64,000 nucleotides of DNA, taken from the NCBI GenBank assembly GCA_002342665.1, contig DDQK01000035.1, positions 67,087 through 131,086 of the forward strand, written 5' to 3'. The stretch comes from Prevotella sp. UBA2444. GTDB lineage: Bacteria; Bacteroidota; Bacteroidia; Bacteroidales; Bacteroidaceae. Under the pieces are notes generated by a model. The model saw nothing but the letters and a program-made list of their open reading frames with translations. It searched no databases and was not told the DNA's origin. This document shows, piece by piece, positions 27,601-35,318 of this stretch; position 1 is the stretch's first letter, and every line of letters begins with the position of its first letter. The translations under genes and the position numbers were made by a program.

Positions 27601-27934
27601 CATCTCCTGGTCGGCTGTGCTGGGTGCCGCAGCCCGTCTGCGCCCGATTCTGATGACCTCGCTGGCCATGGTGATCGGTCTGCTGCCGATGATGTTCGCA
27701 TCGGGTGTGGGTAAGAACGGTAACCAGACGCTGGGAGCTGCAGCCGTAGGCGGAATGCTCGTCGGTACGCTGATTCAGATTATGGTGGTGCCCGCCCTGT
27801 TCGTCATCTTCCAGTCGCTACAGGAGAAGTTCCGCCCGATGAAGTTCGAAGACGAGGAGAATCCTGAGGCAGCTGCCGAGCTGGCACAGTATGCACATGG
27901 TAAAGCCTCACTTGACTATGAGTTGGAGAAGTGA
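24677..27934 (+). CDS. RND efflux pump, HAE1/AcrB family
   Basis: 1085 residues, 12 membrane helices with two large periplasmic loops. Proton-relay residues are visible: D404-D405 in helix 4 (VVDDAIVVVE) and K957 in helix 10 (LLAKNAILIVQF). N-terminal IKRPVLSTVISIAIVLLG is typical. It exports drugs, bile acids or other lipophilic compounds using the proton gradient, with the adjacent adaptor and outer-membrane factor. Length is slightly above AcrB because of an insertion near 640-665 and a charged tail. Confidence 0.97.
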   Translation: MTFTTFIKRPVLSTVISIAIVLLGFIGLASLPIEQYPDIAPPTVVVYTSYPGADAETVKNSVIVPLEESINGVEGMDYISSTASSGSAQIQVLFRQGMNADMCAVNVQNRVSQALALLPAEVTQIGVTVMKRQTSQVLMFTLTSDGRYDDEFLTNYNNINIVPAIKRIQGVGDVQSPGLKTYSMRIWLKPDVMKQYNLMPSDITGVLAEQNIEAAPGSFGQESNVAYEYAMRYTGRLKTPEEFGDIIISSDRNGQTLKLKDVAKIELGGQQYSVSMKNNNIPSVMGMVQQIAGSNANEIAKQVKAELEEQAKLFPPGMTYKINYDVTEFLYASIEEVIFTLVFTLILVFIVIYIFLQDWRSTMIPLIAVPVSLVGTFFFLEAFGFSINLLVLSALLLAIAIVVDDAIVVVEAVHAKLDQGYKSTLTASIDAMNEISGAIISITLVMASVFIPVSFMGGVTGTFYREFGVTMAVAIFISALNALTLSPALCAIFLKPHDGEGHKKMSRIDRFHAAFNTAFTTTTNKYKNVVEKLVRKPIAIGIAVIVGIAALVLTMATTKTGLVPDEDTGTIFCTISMPPATSVARTRQIIDEVDAILAADPAIQSREQIQGYNFIAGAGSDQATFIIKLKPFAERQKGFWWKLSGLWQGDGIYRFFLNPFDRDGVLAQIYLKTAHIKDAQILAFGPPMIPGFSANSGVSLVMQDRTGGDLTRFFEIVQDYLAELNKRPEIQQAQTSYNPNYPQYMISVDVAKCKQAGISPRVVLTTLQGYYGGLYASNFNAYGKLYRVMVQGSPETRMTEESLNSIYVRTSAGMSPVKEFCNMERVYGPSNINRFNLFTAINVTATVASGYSSGEAIKAVEEVAAQMLPTGYTYDYSGLTRQEAQASNSTAIIFLLCFIFIYLILSAQYESYILPLSVVLSVPFGLAGAFLFTSLFGHSNDIYMQISLIMLIGLLAKNAILIVQFALERRETGMAISWSAVLGAAARLRPILMTSLAMVIGLLPMMFASGVGKNGNQTLGAAAVGGMLVGTLIQIMVVPALFVIFQSLQEKFRPMKFEDEENPEAAAELAQYAHGKASLDYELEK

Positions 27935-27960
27935 ATAGTGAACAGTGAATAGTGAATAGT
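27931..27960. repeat. 7-bp tandem repeat GTGAATA between pump and outer-membrane factor
   Basis: Four copies of GTGAATA (one GTGAACA) directly after the last codon of the pump; the TGA stop of the pump is the second to fourth base of the first unit. Confidence 0.9.
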
Positions 27961-27962
27961 TT

Positions 27963-29342
27963 ATGAAGAAAGTTATGCTATATATGTCCGCAGCCCTGCT
28001 GCTATCGAGCTGCGGACTCTACAACAAGTACGACCGCCCGCAGGTGAATGCCTCGGGCATCGTGCGCGACCCCGTGTCGATGACTGATACGCTGGCCGTT
28101 CAGGATACTACGTCGTTTGGCAACATGCCCTGGCGAACGGTCTTCACCGACCCTCAGCTGCAAGTGCTCATCCAGCAGGGGCTGGACAATAACCCCGACC
28201 TGCTAAACGCCGCACTCAACGTACACATGGTTGAAACGGCACTGACCGTGGCCAAGCTGGCCTTCCTGCCCTCTGTGGCCATCTCGCCCCAGGGTACACT
28301 CTCATCCTTCGACGGCGCTGCTGCCACGAAGGCCTACACGCTGCCCGTCTCGGCCAGCTGGAATGTCGACCTCTTCGGCAACCTGCTCTCGCAGAAGCGC
28401 TCGGCACAGATGCAGCTCATCGCCACCAAGGACTATCAGACGGTGGTGAAATGCAACATTATCTCAGGCATCGCCAACCTCTACTACACGCTGCTGATGC
28501 TCGACCGTCAGGTGGAGATTGTCAGCGACATGGAGAAACTGACCAAGGAGACCTGGGAGAAGATGAAGTTCATGCACGAGAACCGTATTGGCTACCGCTC
28601 TACTGCCGTGCAGAGTGCCGAGGCAGCCTACTACAGCGTGCAATCGCAGAAGGTTGACCTGCAGCGACAGATCCGTGAGTGCGAGAACTCACTCTCGCTG
28701 CTCATCGCCCAGCCCGCACAGACCATCAAGCGCGGCTCCTTCGCCGGACAGAGTCTGCCCACAAACCTCTCTACGGGCGTGGCCGTCCAGATGCTCAGCA
28801 ACCGTGCCGACGTACATGCCAACGAGATGGCACTGGCACAGTGCTTCTACGATGTGCAGACGGCTCGCAGCCGCTTCTATCCCAACCTCACCGTCACCGG
28901 TACCGCTGCCTTCACCAACCAGCAAGGGGCCGTCAATCCCGGCAAGTGGCTTCTCTCGGCAGTCGGCTCGCTGGTGCAGCCCATCTTCCAGCACGGACAG
29001 ATCGTGGCCGGCCTGAAGGTGGCAAAGGACAAGTATGAACAGGCCTACAACACCTGGCAGAACTCGGTGCTGAAAGCCGGCAATGAGGTGTCGAACGCCC
29101 TCGTGAGCTACAACTCCTATGCCGAGAAGGCCACGCTCGACGGCAAGCGCGTGGCTGTGCTGCGTCAGAATGTTGCAGACACCCGCAAGCTGATGGAACA
29201 GTCGTCGAACACCACCTATCTCGAGGTAATCACCGCCCAGAGCAACCTGCTCAATGCTGAAATCTCTGAGGTGACAGATCAGTTCAATAAGATGCAGTCT
29301 GTGGTGACACTCTATCAGGCCTTAGGCGGTGGAGCGAAATAA
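27963..29342 (+). CDS. RND outer-membrane factor (TolC/OprM family) lipoprotein
   Basis: 459 residues. Lipobox LLSSC with Cys at about 17. Two repeated halves of long helical and beta segments follow, typical of the NodT/OprM group (PWRTVFTDPQLQVLIQQGLDNNPDL; SWNVDLFGNLLSQKR; VAGLKVAKDKYEQAYNTWQNSVL). It forms the trimeric channel of the tripartite efflux system encoded in this operon. Confidence 0.95.
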   Translation: MKKVMLYMSAALLLSSCGLYNKYDRPQVNASGIVRDPVSMTDTLAVQDTTSFGNMPWRTVFTDPQLQVLIQQGLDNNPDLLNAALNVHMVETALTVAKLAFLPSVAISPQGTLSSFDGAAATKAYTLPVSASWNVDLFGNLLSQKRSAQMQLIATKDYQTVVKCNIISGIANLYYTLLMLDRQVEIVSDMEKLTKETWEKMKFMHENRIGYRSTAVQSAEAAYYSVQSQKVDLQRQIRECENSLSLLIAQPAQTIKRGSFAGQSLPTNLSTGVAVQMLSNRADVHANEMALAQCFYDVQTARSRFYPNLTVTGTAAFTNQQGAVNPGKWLLSAVGSLVQPIFQHGQIVAGLKVAKDKYEQAYNTWQNSVLKAGNEVSNALVSYNSYAEKATLDGKRVAVLRQNVADTRKLMEQSSNTTYLEVITAQSNLLNAEISEVTDQFNKMQSVVTLYQALGGGAK

Positions 29343-29343
29343 G

Positions 29344-29371
29344 TGAATAGTGAAAAGTGAATAGTGAATAA
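29344..29371. repeat. 7-bp tandem repeat GTGAATA between the outer-membrane factor and LpxA-like genes
   Basis: About four imperfect copies of GTGAATA (one GTGAAAA) occupy nearly the whole 31-nt junction. Confidence 0.9.
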
Positions 29372-29373
29372 TT

Positions 29374-30153
29374 ATGGCAAGCGAAATATCCCCTAAAGCT
29401 GAGATATCGCCCAAGGCGAAGATCGGCAACAACTGTAAGATATTCCCCTTCGTGTATATCGAAGACGATGTGGAGATAGGCGACAACTGCATCATCTTTC
29501 CCTTCGTCAGTATCTGCGATGGCTCGCGCATCGGCAACAACAACAAGATCCACCAGGGCAGTGTCATTGCTGCACTTCCGCAGGACTTCAACTTCCGTGG
29601 TGCCAAGTCGTACGTGAAGATTGGTGACAATAACGTGATACGCGAGAATGTCGTCATCAACCGTGGCACCAACCGCGATGGCTGCACCGTGATAGGTAAC
29701 AACAACTTCCTGATGGAAGGCTCCCACATCAGCCATGACACTGTGGTGGGCGACTACTGCGTGTTTGGCTATGGCGTGAAGATAGCAAGCGACTGTGAGA
29801 TCCACAATGGAGCCATCTTCTCTACCAATGCCGTGCAGAACGCTAAAACGCGTGTCGGCAAGCTGGCAATGGTGCAGGCCGGTACTACCTTCTCGCAGGA
29901 CATCCCGCCCTACGTGGTGGCTGGCGGCAAGCCCATCGAATATGGCGGGCCTAATAACACGATGATGACCAACGCTGGCATCGATGCCAAGGTGCAGAAG
30001 CATATCGCCAATGCGTATCGTCTGCTGTTCCACGGCAAGACCAGCACCTTCGACGTGATCAATCAGATACGCGATCAGGTGCCCGACAGTCCGGAAATCA
30101 GGGTTATCCTTGAGTTTCTCGAGAAATCCGAGCGCGGTATCATGTGCAAGTAG
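29374..30153 (+). CDS. LpxA-like UDP-GlcNAc O-acyltransferase (variant)
   Basis: 259 residues: a left-handed beta-helix of hexapeptide repeats (about 1-185; ISPKAEISPKAKIGNNCKIF onward) and a helical C-terminal domain, full LpxA length. By alignment with E. coli LpxA from memory, H118 and H121 match H122 and catalytic H125, but H144 is D140 and the HQF motif (H160) is replaced by QNA. It could be a second LpxA with altered acyl or sugar specificity, or a related sugar acyltransferase. It is the last gene of the efflux run; a long hairpin follows. Confidence 0.8.
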   Translation: MASEISPKAEISPKAKIGNNCKIFPFVYIEDDVEIGDNCIIFPFVSICDGSRIGNNNKIHQGSVIAALPQDFNFRGAKSYVKIGDNNVIRENVVINRGTNRDGCTVIGNNNFLMEGSHISHDTVVGDYCVFGYGVKIASDCEIHNGAIFSTNAVQNAKTRVGKLAMVQAGTTFSQDIPPYVVAGGKPIEYGGPNNTMMTNAGIDAKVQKHIANAYRLLFHGKTSTFDVINQIRDQVPDSPEIRVILEFLEKSERGIMCK

Positions 30154-30154
30154 A

Positions 30155-30194
30155 AATCATTCAGCCCCTGCCAAACGGTAGGGGCTGAATGATT
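30155..30194. terminator. Long hairpin between convergent lpxA-like and radical SAM genes
   Basis: 18-bp stem with one G-T pair and a 4-nt loop (AAAC), immediately after the lpxA-like stop and reaching the radical SAM stop. It lacks a strong T run, so it may act as a terminator in both directions or as an RNA 3'-end stabiliser. Confidence 0.65.
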
Positions 30195-31004
30195 CTAATA
30201 GGAAGCGGAACAGGGAATGCCGAGGTCTGTGACGCGGTCGCGGATGGCATCGAGCTGTTCGTGGGTGGCTTTCAGCAGACCAATGGTTGGCGTCTCGCGG
30301 TCGATGGTATAGATCATCACCTGCTGGGGGGCGATAGCCTTGACGGCTTCGAGCCAGGGAGAGACGTAGGCTTCGCCTGTGTTGTCGACGGAGATGGAGC
30401 CCCCCTCCGACTCCCCCTGTAGGGGGAGAGCATTTGCGGTGCCCCGCATGAACATCGTCTGGATGATGATGTGTCCGCCAAAGGCTTTCATGCGCTCGAT
30501 GATGGCACTGACATCGTAGGCACCTGAGGGGCGGTCTACCTTATTAATATATATAGGGTCGACGGTGTCGAGCTTGAGAATATTGTTGTCTACCCGCATC
30601 AGGGCATCGTGTACACTCTGCCGGTGGATCATGGTGGCATTGCTCAGCACCGACACCTTGGCCTTGGGGCAATACTGGTTGCGCAGTCGGATGGTGTCGT
30701 CGATGATTTCCGCAAACTGTGGGTGGCAGGTTGGCTCACCGTTACCGGCAAAGGTCAGCACGTCGGGGAGTTGCCCGTCGGCCACCATCTGGCGCAGTTT
30801 CATCTCCAGTCCCTCGGCCACTTCCTCGCGGGTGGGCAGGGGCTTCTTCGGATGGTGATCACCATTGAAACCACACTCGCAATAGATACAGTCGAAGGAG
30901 CATACCTTGCCGTCGGCAGGCAGCAGGTTGATGCCAAGCGAAACGCCCAGTCGGCGGCTGTGTACAGGGCCGAAAATGGGCGATGGATAGATAATTGTAC
31001 TCAT
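30195..31004 (-). CDS. Radical SAM protein, small type
   Basis: 269 residues. The FeS motif CxxxCxxC is C35, C39, C42 (KVCSFDCIYCECGF); GNGEPT and a long N-terminus IFGPVHSRRLGVSLGINLLP follow the pattern of the small MoaA-like radical SAM proteins found in many anaerobes. Substrate unknown. A palindromic CCCCCT/AGGGGG repeat is captured in frame at about residues 190-202 (ALPLQGESEGGS). The -7 box at 31013-31020 is only 9 nt before the ATG, suggesting a nearly leaderless mRNA. Confidence 0.85.
   Translation of the reverse strand: MSTIIYPSPIFGPVHSRRLGVSLGINLLPADGKVCSFDCIYCECGFNGDHHPKKPLPTREEVAEGLEMKLRQMVADGQLPDVLTFAGNGEPTCHPQFAEIIDDTIRLRNQYCPKAKVSVLSNATMIHRQSVHDALMRVDNNILKLDTVDPIYINKVDRPSGAYDVSAIIERMKAFGGHIIIQTMFMRGTANALPLQGESEGGSISVDNTGEAYVSPWLEAVKAIAPQQVMIYTIDRETPTIGLLKATHEQLDAIRDRVTDLGIPCSASY
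30398..30434. repeat. Palindromic CCCCCT/AGGGGG repeat inside the radical SAM gene
   Basis: Contains a perfect palindrome CTCCCCCTGTAGGGGGAG (30411-30428) next to a second C/G run (GCCCCCCTCC). It is read in frame and looks like an inserted REP-type unit. Confidence 0.75.
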
Positions 31005-31012
31005 AATGGGTG

Positions 31013-31020
31013 CAAAATTA
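31013..31020 (-). promoter_or_regulatory. -7 box (TAATTTTG) for the radical SAM gene
   Basis: TAATTTTG on the minus strand, 8 nt between the box and the ATG; predicted transcription start is within a few nt of the start codon. Confidence 0.6.
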
Positions 31021-31062
31021 CAAATTTTTAGCCACAGATTTCACAGATTCAAAAGATTTTTG

Positions 31063-31070
31063 TAATTTTG
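31063..31070 (+). promoter_or_regulatory. -7 box (TAATTTTG) for the ftsX operon
   Basis: TAATTTTG 33 nt upstream of the ftsX ATG. It follows a 9-bp repeat (ACAGATTTC/ACAGATTCA) at 31034-31051. Confidence 0.6.
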
Positions 31071-31102
31071 CAGCTGATTTCAATATTTACGTACGTAAGT
31101 TA

Positions 31103-31981
31103 ATGAGTTCTAATAGCAATAAGTCTGGTAGCCACAGGGGTATGCAGATGGTCACATTGTGTATCAGTACATCGATGGTGCTGGTACTGTTGGGGCTTGT
31201 CGTATTCTCTGTGCTGACATCCGTCAATCTGTCCTCGTGGGTGAAGGAGAATCTGACGGTGACCGTGATGCTTGGTGATGACGTCAGCGTGAACGATGCC
31301 AAGCGCCTGTGCCGTAATCTGTACCATAGGCCCTTCTCGAAGAATATCGACTACGTGAGCAAGGAGCAGGCCCTGAAGGAGCAGACTCAGGCGATGGGCT
31401 CCGACCCTTCGGAATTCCTTGGTGCCAATCCCTTTGTGGCCACGCTCGAACTGCAACTGAAGTCGGACTATGCCAACCGTGACTCGCTCCGATGGATTGT
31501 CAGTGAACTGAGGCGAAATCCGCAGGTGACAGATGTGGCCTATCAGGAGGATCTGATGGATAATGTGAACACCAATCTGAGTCGCATTAATATCGTATTG
31601 CTGGTGCTGGCGTTGCTGCTGACCTTTGTGAGCTTCTCGCTGATCAACAATACGGTGCGCCTGAGTGTCTATTCGCGCCGTTTCCTGATTCATACGATGA
31701 AGTTGGTGGGTGCCTCGTGGGGGTTCATCCGCAGGCCCTTTATGCGACAGGGGCTGTTGGTGGGGGTTATCGCTGCGCTGCTGGCCATCGGTGTGCTGGG
31801 AGGCTGTGTGTATGCACTGTATACCTATGAGCCCAACATCCTGAACATCATCACCTGGCGCGAATTGGCCATCACGGCAGCTGCTGTGATGCTCTTCGGC
31901 ATTATCATCACGGCCATCTGTTCGTGGATATCGGTGAACAAGTTCCTCAAGATGACGGCAGGCGAACTATACAAAATATAG
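31103..31981 (+). CDS. ftsX: Cell division protein FtsX (permease-like)
   Basis: 292 residues from ATG at 31103; an ATG at 31010 lies before the promoter and is rejected. A cytoplasmic N-terminus, helix 1 (about 17-42), a periplasmic domain (about 45-160), then three C-terminal helices: the FtsX topology. With FtsE it controls peptidoglycan hydrolases at the septum; no ftsE is in the window. First gene of a conserved Bacteroidetes-like run ftsX-DUF3098-uppP-truB-queA-folK. The stop is followed by a GTGAATA repeat. Confidence 0.92.
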   Translation: MSSNSNKSGSHRGMQMVTLCISTSMVLVLLGLVVFSVLTSVNLSSWVKENLTVTVMLGDDVSVNDAKRLCRNLYHRPFSKNIDYVSKEQALKEQTQAMGSDPSEFLGANPFVATLELQLKSDYANRDSLRWIVSELRRNPQVTDVAYQEDLMDNVNTNLSRINIVLLVLALLLTFVSFSLINNTVRLSVYSRRFLIHTMKLVGASWGFIRRPFMRQGLLVGVIAALLAIGVLGGCVYALYTYEPNILNIITWRELAITAAAVMLFGIIITAICSWISVNKFLKMTAGELYKI

Positions 31982-32005
31982 TGAATAGTGAAGAATGAGA
32001 GATAT

Positions 32006-32230
32006 ATGGACAAGAGAAATTTTGCGTTTGACAAGATGAACTTCATCTTACTGGCAGTAGGGATGTTCATCGTGATAGTAGGGTTCCTGCTGATGACTGG
32101 TCCCGGTTCGACGGATACAGCCTTTGAGCCCGACATTTTCAGTGCGCGGCGTATCAAAGTGGCCCCGCTGGTATGCTTCTTCGGCTTTGTGTCGATGATA
32201 TATGCCGTAGTGCGCAAACCTAAATCGTAA
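32006..32230 (+). CDS. DUF3098 small membrane protein
   Basis: 74 residues from ATG at 32006 (a GTG at 31988 lies in the repeat and is rejected). Two membrane helices (about 12-31 and 52-68) separated by a polar loop with [19 protein letters not shown], typical of DUF3098. Function unknown; always small and in this context near ftsX. 8 nt upstream of uppP. Confidence 0.85.
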   Translation: MDKRNFAFDKMNFILLAVGMFIVIVGFLLMTGPGSTDTAFEPDIFSARRIKVAPLVCFFGFVSMIYAVVRKPKS

Positions 32231-32238
32231 CCAGACAA

Positions 32239-33039
32239 ATGGATTGGATAGAAGCATTGATATTGGGTATTGTTCAGGGACTGACTGAATATCTGCCCGT
32301 CAGTTCGAGCGGCCATCTGGCAATCGCCTCGAATTTCTTTGGAATTAATGGCGAAGACAGCCTGATGTTTACCGTTGCCGTTCACGTAGCTACTGTGCTC
32401 TCCACACTCGTGATGCTGTGGAAGGAGATAGACTGGATCCTGAAGGGACTCTTTAAGTTTGAGATGAATGCTGAGACGAAGTACGCGCTGAATATCCTCG
32501 TGTCGATGATACCTGTCGGCATTGTGGGATTGTTTTTCAAGGATAAGGTGGAAGAAGCCTTTGGCTCTGGCCTGCTCGTCGTCGGTGTGATGCTGTTAGT
32601 GACGGCAGTGCTGCTGATCTTCTCCTACTATGCCCGTCCGCGCCAGAAGGAGCGTCTCTCTCTCAGGGATGCCTTCGTGATCGGTCTGGCGCAGGCCTGT
32701 GCCGTCATGCCCGGACTGTCGCGTTCGGGTTCAACCATCGCTACTGGCCTGATGTTGGGCAATAAGAAAGAGATGCTGGCACAGTTCTCCTTCCTGATGG
32801 TCATTCCTCCGATACTCGGTGAGGCACTGCTGGATATCCTCAAGGCCGTGAAAGGTGAGGATGTGATGGGCGGCGTCGGGATGTTACCCTTGTGTGTGGG
32901 ATTCATGGCTGCCTTTATCTCCGGTTGCTTTGCCTGCAAGCTGATGATCAACATAGTGAAGAAAGGCAAGTTGGTCTACTTTGGCATCTATTGTGCCATC
33001 GTGGGTCTGGCCATCATGATATACCAGCTGAGCCAATGA
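32239..33039 (+). CDS. uppP: Undecaprenyl-diphosphatase (BacA type)
   Basis: 266 residues, eight membrane helices. Motifs: [13 protein letters not shown] near the N-terminus and [10 protein letters not shown] near 155, the two family signatures carrying catalytic Glu, Ser and Arg. It recycles undecaprenyl pyrophosphate for cell wall and glycan synthesis and confers bacitracin tolerance. The stop codon overlaps the truB start (ATGA). Confidence 0.97.
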   Translation: MDWIEALILGIVQGLTEYLPVSSSGHLAIASNFFGINGEDSLMFTVAVHVATVLSTLVMLWKEIDWILKGLFKFEMNAETKYALNILVSMIPVGIVGLFFKDKVEEAFGSGLLVVGVMLLVTAVLLIFSYYARPRQKERLSLRDAFVIGLAQACAVMPGLSRSGSTIATGLMLGNKKEMLAQFSFLMVIPPILGEALLDILKAVKGEDVMGGVGMLPLCVGFMAAFISGCFACKLMINIVKKGKLVYFGIYCAIVGLAIMIYQLSQ

Positions 33040-33737
33040 ACATACAGGAAGGTGCCTATATCTACATCAACAAGCCATACCGGATGTCGAGTTTCGGGGC
33101 ATTGGCCCATATCCGCTATCTGGTGTCGCGCAAGCTTCACGTCAAGCGGGTGAAGATGGGGCACGCTGGTACGCTCGACCCATTGGCAACGGGCGTGCTG
33201 ATCCTTTGCACGGGCAAGGCTACCAAACAGATAGAGGCTCTTCAGTTGCATACCAAAGAATATACGGCCACCCTTCAGTTGGGAGCTACGACGGCCAGCT
33301 TCGATCGTGAGCATACGGTAGACTGCACCTATCCGACGCGCCATATCACACGGGAGCTGATAGAGCAGACGCTGCCTCAGTTCGTGGGTGACGTGATGCA
33401 GGTGCCGCCAGTCTACTCCGCTTGTATGATAGCAGGCGACAGGGCTTACAAGATGGCCCGTAGAGGTGAGGAGGTGTCGCTTGCAGCAAAACCGATACGA
33501 ATCGACGAGATAGAGCTGACGGATTTCGATCCGGAACTGATGCAGATGAGTATCCGTGTGGTTTGTGGTAAGGGAACCTATATCCGTTCGCTGGCGCGTG
33601 ACATTGGTAAAGCCCTCGGAAGCGGTGCTTTTCTGACTGCACTCTGTCGGACGAGGGTAGGGGATGTGCGCATTGAGGATTGTCTGACTTTCGATGAGTT
33701 CCCCCAGTGGTTAGACAGAGAAGTTAAAAATGAATAG
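33036..33737 (+). CDS. truB: tRNA pseudouridine(55) synthase
   Basis: 233 residues from the ATG at 33036 that overlaps the uppP stop. Catalytic D48 lies in [14 protein letters not shown]; KxYxA-like [10 protein letters not shown], and [12 protein letters not shown] follow. It forms pseudouridine 55 in the T-loop of tRNA. The C-terminal PUA extension of E. coli TruB is absent, as in many Bacteroidetes. The last codons VKNE and stop merge into a TGAATAG repeat unit. Confidence 0.96.
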   Translation: MNIQEGAYIYINKPYRMSSFGALAHIRYLVSRKLHVKRVKMGHAGTLDPLATGVLILCTGKATKQIEALQLHTKEYTATLQLGATTASFDREHTVDCTYPTRHITRELIEQTLPQFVGDVMQVPPVYSACMIAGDRAYKMARRGEEVSLAAKPIRIDEIELTDFDPELMQMSIRVVCGKGTYIRSLARDIGKALGSGAFLTALCRTRVGDVRIEDCLTFDEFPQWLDREVKNE

Positions 33738-33756
33738 TAAAAAGAAAAATATATAA

Positions 33757-34875
33757 ATGAAGTTATCGCAGTTTAAGTTCAAACTCCCTGAGGAGCAGGT
33801 GGCATTGGAGCCCCCTTTACATCGTGACGAGTGTCGGTTGATGGTTATTCACCGTAAGAGTGAGCGCATAGAGATGACGCGCCACGACGAGAAGGGCGAG
33901 GAGTTGAAGGACGAAGACGGAAAGCCTGTCTATCTCGACTTCCGTAACATCCTCGACTACTTCGATGAGGACGACACGTTTATATTCAATGACACACAGG
34001 TGTTTCCTGCCCGTCTTTATGGGACGAAGGAGAAGACCGACGCAAAGATCGAGGTGTTCCTGCTCCGCGAGCTCAATGAGGAACTCCGTCTGTGGGATGT
34101 GCTTGTAGAGCCAGCGCGCAAGATTCGTATCGGCAACAAGCTCTTCTTCGAAGATGACGGACCTATGGTGGCTGAGGTCATTGACAATACCACCAGTCGC
34201 GGGCGTACGCTGAGATTCCTTTATGACTGCCCGCACGATGAGTTCAAACGAGAGCTCTTCGCACTCGGAGCAGCCCCTCTGCCTCGCTATATCATCGACA
34301 GACGAGAGACCCATGAAGACGATATGGCAAATTTCCAGACCATCTACGCCAAGAGTGAGGGTGCGGTGACTGCTCCCTCGACGGGGTTGCACTTCAGTCG
34401 CGAACTGATGAAGCGCATGGAGATCAAGGGCATCAACTTTGCCTATATCACCTTGCATCTTGGACTGGGTAGTTTTGATAGTATTGAGGTTGAGGACTTG
34501 ACAAAGCATAAGATGAATTCTGAGCAGATGATTATTCCGCGTGAAGCCTGCGATATCGTCAACAAGACTAAGTTGGAGGGCCATCGCGTCTGTGTCGTCG
34601 GTGTGAGTACAGCCCGTGCCACAGAGACGGCTGTAGGAACCGATGGACTGCTGAAGGAATACGACGGATGGACTAACAAGTTCATCTTCCCCCCTTATGA
34701 GTTTGGCCTGGCCAATGCTTTGGTGGGCAATTTCTACCATCCCGAGTCGACGATGATGATGACTGAGTGTTCTTTCGGAGGCTATGATCTGGTATACGAT
34801 GCCTATCGGAAGGCAGTCAAGAACGGCTATAAGTTTGGCTGTTTTGGTGATGCCATGCTAATCCTCGACGATTGA
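33757..34875 (+). CDS. queA: tRNA preQ1(34) S-adenosylmethionine ribosyltransferase-isomerase
   Basis: 372 residues. Family landmarks: MKLSQFKFKLPEEQVA start, LYGTKEKTDAKIEVFLLREL, YAKSEGAVTAPSTGLHFS and LHLGLGSF. It transfers and isomerises the ribosyl group of SAM to preQ1-tRNA to give epoxyqueuosine. An acidic insertion (DEKGEELKDEDGKP, about residues 46-59) is slightly unusual. Stop overlaps the folK start by one base. Confidence 0.97.
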   Translation: MKLSQFKFKLPEEQVALEPPLHRDECRLMVIHRKSERIEMTRHDEKGEELKDEDGKPVYLDFRNILDYFDEDDTFIFNDTQVFPARLYGTKEKTDAKIEVFLLRELNEELRLWDVLVEPARKIRIGNKLFFEDDGPMVAEVIDNTTSRGRTLRFLYDCPHDEFKRELFALGAAPLPRYIIDRRETHEDDMANFQTIYAKSEGAVTAPSTGLHFSRELMKRMEIKGINFAYITLHLGLGSFDSIEVEDLTKHKMNSEQMIIPREACDIVNKTKLEGHRVCVVGVSTARATETAVGTDGLLKEYDGWTNKFIFPPYEFGLANALVGNFYHPESTMMMTECSFGGYDLVYDAYRKAVKNGYKFGCFGDAMLILDD

Positions 34876-35306
34876 TGCATAAGGTGTATCTCGGATTGGG
34901 AAGTAACCTTGGCAATCGGGAGGAACTGATCAGACAGTCGGTAACTCTTATCGCAGAAAGAGCTGGCAAAGTGCTGAAACTCTCTTCGCTCATCGAGACC
35001 ACTCCCTGGGGATTCGAGTCGGAGAACAGGTTCCTCAATGGTGTTGTTCTCATCGAGACAGAACTGACACCTCGCCAATTGCTTAATGCTACGCAGCAGA
35101 TAGAACGTGAACTGGGCAAGAGAAGAAAGCATGCTACCAAGCGAAAGTCGCAGTGTGTGAGGTATAGCGACCGCCCAATAGATATTGATATCCTGCTCTA
35201 CGATGATCTGACTATCGATGAGCCCGACTTAAAGATACCCCATCCGCTAATGCACGAACGTGACTTCGTGATGACACCGTTAAACGAACTAATTCATAAT
35301 AACTAA
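34875..35306 (+). CDS. folK: 2-amino-4-hydroxy-6-hydroxymethyldihydropteridine diphosphokinase
   Basis: 143 residues from ATG at 34875 (a TTG at 34872 is possible). Motifs: LGLGSNLGNREE and RYSDRPIDIDILLYDDL (two catalytic Asp), PHPLMHERDFV. It pyrophosphorylates the pterin in folate synthesis. Last gene of the ftsX run before GH28, with a short 12-nt gap. Confidence 0.95.
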   Translation: MHKVYLGLGSNLGNREELIRQSVTLIAERAGKVLKLSSLIETTPWGFESENRFLNGVVLIETELTPRQLLNATQQIERELGKRRKHATKRKSQCVRYSDRPIDIDILLYDDLTIDEPDLKIPHPLMHERDFVMTPLNELIHNN

Positions 35307-35318
35307 TTGACCAAGACA

